Shown here piece after piece: positions 62,573 through 64,000 of a stretch of DNA of 64,000 nt. The stretch covers positions 62,001 through 126,000 of the forward strand of contig NZ_BAABFA010000004.1 in assembly GCF_039540515.1 (NCBI RefSeq). The letters are read 5' to 3'. A program made the position numbers and the translations under genes. This DNA is from Nemorincola caseinilytica. Lineage in GTDB: Bacteria > Bacteroidota > Bacteroidia > Chitinophagales > Chitinophagaceae. A model generated the notes under the pieces. It saw nothing but the letters and a program-made list of their open reading frames with translations, was not told where the DNA came from and did no database searches. Position 1 is the first letter of the stretch. Each line of letters begins with the position of its first letter.

Positions 62573-62861
62573 GAGAACTGACCACCTAAAGCCCTTACTG
62601 ACCCTTTCACTACTTGAGAACCGACCCATCGCTCTTTGAGAACTGACCCGATCACTCACCCGAAACCTATCACACTTCTATCACTTTTGAGAACTGACCT
62701 ATCACTCACCCGAAACCTATCACACCCTATATCACTTTTGAGAACTGACCCTTATCACACACTTATCACTACTTACCTATCACACCCTGAGAACTGACCC
62801 TTTATCACTCACACCTATCATTACTTGCCTATCACTATCGAGAACTGACCCATCACCCATG
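62573..62861. repeat. Tandem repeat with 51-nt period and gagaactgaccc core
   Basis: The core gagaactgacc(c) occurs at 62573, 62616 (as gagaaccgaccc), 62638, 62689, 62740, 62789 and 62840. From 62638 on, the spacing is 51, 51, 49 and 51 nt. Between cores the sequence is pyrimidine/A-rich with many tatcac motifs (cacccgaaacctatcacac in the first two full units). It is almost free of G on the plus strand outside the core. The frames are broken by the tga in the core, so it is not coding. Function unknown. Confidence 0.8.
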
Positions 62862-62865
62862 AGAC

Positions 62866-62894
62866 CCATCGCTCCGGTATCGCCGGAGCGATGG
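62866..62894. repeat. 12-bp perfect inverted repeat after the tandem repeat
   Basis: ccatcgctccgg (62866-62877) pairs with ccggagcgatgg (62883-62894) around a 5-nt loop. It directly follows the last gagaactgaccc core. A further tatcactatgaga at 62923-62935 resembles the repeat and suggests that the hairpin interrupts the array tail. No T run follows. Confidence 0.6.
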
Positions 62895-62938
62895 CGCCGG
62901 GCCCCACAAAAAAGACATTGCCTATCACTATGAGACAA

Positions 62939-62972
62939 AGAGAAGGGCGGCCCCGTAAGGCCGCCCTTCTCT
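62939..62972. terminator. Terminator behind the alkyltransferase-like gene
   Basis: A perfect 14-bp GC-rich stem (agagaagggcggcc at 62939-62952 and ggccgcccttctct at 62959-62972) with a 6-nt loop and a T run on the plus strand. It begins 4 nt after the stop codon of the minus-strand gene at 62976. Confidence 0.85.
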
Positions 62973-62975
62973 TTT

Positions 62976-63326
62976 TTACATCTCCAGTTCCTTTATAGGG
63001 TCCCAGAATACTTTGTCGAAGTTCTGCACCATATCGTCCTTTACTTTTACTCCTTCCTTTTCCAGCAACTGCTGCATTTTTTCGGGCGGGGAGAAATGGT
63101 GCTTGCCTGTGAGCAGGCCATTGCGGTTCACCACACGGTGGGCCGGCACCTTTGGCTTTATGTCGGTACAATTGTTCATGGCATAGCCTACCAGGCGTGC
63201 GCCCGATGCGGCGCCTATAGCTGCGGCCACCGCACCATAGCTGGTGACCCTGCCTTTGGGAACGGCGCGCACCACATCGTAAATGGCGTCGTATATGCTA
63301 TCCTTGTCCTTTTGTTCTTTGGGCAT
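62976..63326 (-). CDS. Alkyltransferase-like (ATL) protein, catalytic Cys replaced by Ala
   Basis: A 116-residue DNA-binding protein related to the C-terminal domain of O6-alkylguanine transferases. The HTH part with RVTSYGAVAAAIG and the arginine-finger region GARLVGYAMNNC are normal, but the active-site P-C-H-R motif reads VPAHRVVNRNG, with Ala in place of the acceptor Cys. Such ATL proteins cannot transfer alkyl groups; they flip and flag alkylated guanine for nucleotide excision repair. The ATG at 63326 is chosen; a GTG at 63335 would add three residues. It overlaps the end of the DUF5522 gene upstream and is probably translated with it. Confidence 0.92.
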   Translation of the reverse strand: MPKEQKDKDSIYDAIYDVVRAVPKGRVTSYGAVAAAIGAASGARLVGYAMNNCTDIKPKVPAHRVVNRNGLLTGKHHFSPPEKMQQLLEKEGVKVKDDMVQNFDKVFWDPIKELEM

Positions 63327-63498
63327 TGTCGGCACGTTTTTTCAGTAGTTGCGACCTTTTAGGCTCGGGTACACGCTCATATTCATAGGGGCAGTTGAGA
63401 CAGCCATTGCCGCAGCAATAGCCCCGCTCTGCAAGGTAATGGGCGGTGAATACCAGCAACCCTTCCCCGGTTATATAATAGTCTCTTCCTTCCTGCAT
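63298..63498 (-). CDS. DUF5522 family Cys-rich small protein
   Basis: A 66-residue protein with the motif GYCCGNGCLNCPYEY, four cysteines that could bind zinc or an iron-sulfur cluster, matching DUF5522 in pattern. The N-terminal DYYITGEGLLVFTAHYLAER precedes it. No function is known to me. Its 3' end overlaps the start of the ATL gene by 29 nt, and trmB ends 10 nt upstream, so the three form a tight run on the minus strand. Confidence 0.8.
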   Translation of the reverse strand: MQEGRDYYITGEGLLVFTAHYLAERGYCCGNGCLNCPYEYERVPEPKRSQLLKKRADNAQRTKGQG

Positions 63499-63508
63499 AT
63501 GCTGTTGT

Positions 63509-64000
63509 CTATGCGGGTTCCAGCGCTTCTTCGGTATTTCCTTCTTTTATCTCTTCCTGCTCCATGGCAAGTATGGGCATTGCTTCGGGCAATGGTTCCT
63601 TATTGAACCGGCCGGTGAGCTTTACGCCTGTTGCCGGCAGCGAGAAAGAAAGAAAATATATTGTCCTTCCTTCGGCAAGATGCATTTTTTCGTAGAACGT
63701 CTGTATGGCCAGTGGCCCGATGGCCTTGCCTTGACCATAGACATCGGCTATGTTCTCATGTACATAACAGCCCTGTTCGGCTATCACTTCCAGGGTGAAA
63801 TCGTAGAGCTCCTTCGAGTCGGTTTTTAGGTTGATGCGTCCATCCGGCCTCAGTATCTGCTCGTACAGGTACAGGTAGCGTGCATGCGTAAGGCGGTTCG
63901 ACTCTTTTTTCAGGAAAGGATCGGGGAAGATGATCCATATCTCCTCTATATCATTAGCGTTGAAATACTTAGTGATGTGGCTGATGTGGGTGCGCAGGAA
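63509..64000 (-). CDS. trmB: tRNA (guanine-N7-)-methyltransferase, C-terminal part (cut by window edge)
   Basis: TrmB methylates G46 in the variable loop of tRNAs. The visible 163 residues include EEIWIIFPDPFLKKESNRLT, the family's F-P-D-P-x-x-K-K motif, followed by YLYEQILRPDGRINLKTDSK and the late motif YEKMHLAEGRTIYFL. The last part (EEIKEGNTEEALEPA) is an acidic tail. The N-terminal SAM-binding portion lies beyond the window. It is upstream of the DUF5522 and ATL genes, with a gap of 10 nt, and may share their transcript. Confidence 0.93.
   Translation of the reverse strand, partial: FLRTHISHITKYFNANDIEEIWIIFPDPFLKKESNRLTHARYLYLYEQILRPDGRINLKTDSKELYDFTLEVIAEQGCYVHENIADVYGQGKAIGPLAIQTFYEKMHLAEGRTIYFLSFSLPATGVKLTGRFNKEPLPEAMPILAMEQEEIKEGNTEEALEPA

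Noticed and set aside
62573..62861. CRISPR array
   Set aside because: The repeated core is only about 12-15 bases, and the sequences between cores are similar to each other and AT-simple, unlike unique spacers; no cas genes are near.

Overview
The window comes from a Bacteroidota genome, most likely of the Chitinophagaceae or a close relative (inference). Direct signs are two secreted proteins ending in a type IX secretion (T9SS) type A sorting domain, a TonB-dependent receptor with a CarboxypepD_reg-like front domain, TAnnTTTG-type -7 promoter elements with TTG about 20 nt upstream, little use of Shine-Dalgarno sites, an atpD-atpC pair away from the other ATP synthase genes, and lineage families such as DUF4199, DUF5522 and DUF2461. 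AUA (Ile) and AGG (Arg) codons are frequent although GC content looks near 50 %. I saw no rRNA, tRNA, CRISPR array, insertion sequence or prophage.

Layout. 1-11 kb: the start of recN, a structured non-coding stretch, an S9 peptidase, two small secreted proteins, lepA, a CAP-domain protein, an acyl-CoA dehydrogenase, then atpC-atpD and a DUF2461 gene on the minus strand. 11.6-33.3 kb: one open frame of 7233 codons for a giant secreted repeat protein, a third of the window. It has a signal peptide, two jelly-roll-like domains, a beta-helix region, Ig-like domains, a 12-15 unit repeat A array, a 37 unit repeat B array and a T9SS tail, and is closed by a 17-bp terminator hairpin. 33.4-43.7 kb: GNAT, two small secreted proteins, TonB-dependent receptor, cation/proton antiporter, M28 peptidase, a DHp-only PAS protein, pterin dehydratase, iron-permease-like protein and a TonB C-terminal domain protein.

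43.7-51 kb: envelope and sugar genes, with two methyltransferases, a GT2 + GT39-like + TPR fusion, a standalone restriction-type nuclease domain, mltG and a membrane-linked LAS-type peptidase candidate. 51-58 kb: purC, then a minus-strand run that reads RsbQ-like hydrolase, hybrid histidine kinase, Hpt, membrane-anchored LuxR-type regulator, DUF4199 protein, ending in a terminator shared with purC; then hppD. 58.4-64 kb: a T9SS-secreted reprolysin-like protease, a TIGR01777 epimerase, about 1 kb of gene-poor DNA with a 51-nt tandem repeat, an alkyltransferase-like protein lacking the catalytic Cys, a DUF5522 protein and the 3' part of trmB.

The two most interesting items are the giant two-array protein, with traces of higher-order duplication, and the compact RsbQ-like/hybrid kinase/Hpt operon. 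The latter looks like a small-molecule-sensing phosphorelay in which an alpha/beta hydrolase receptor is paired with a histidine kinase instead of the RsbP phosphatase of Bacillus.
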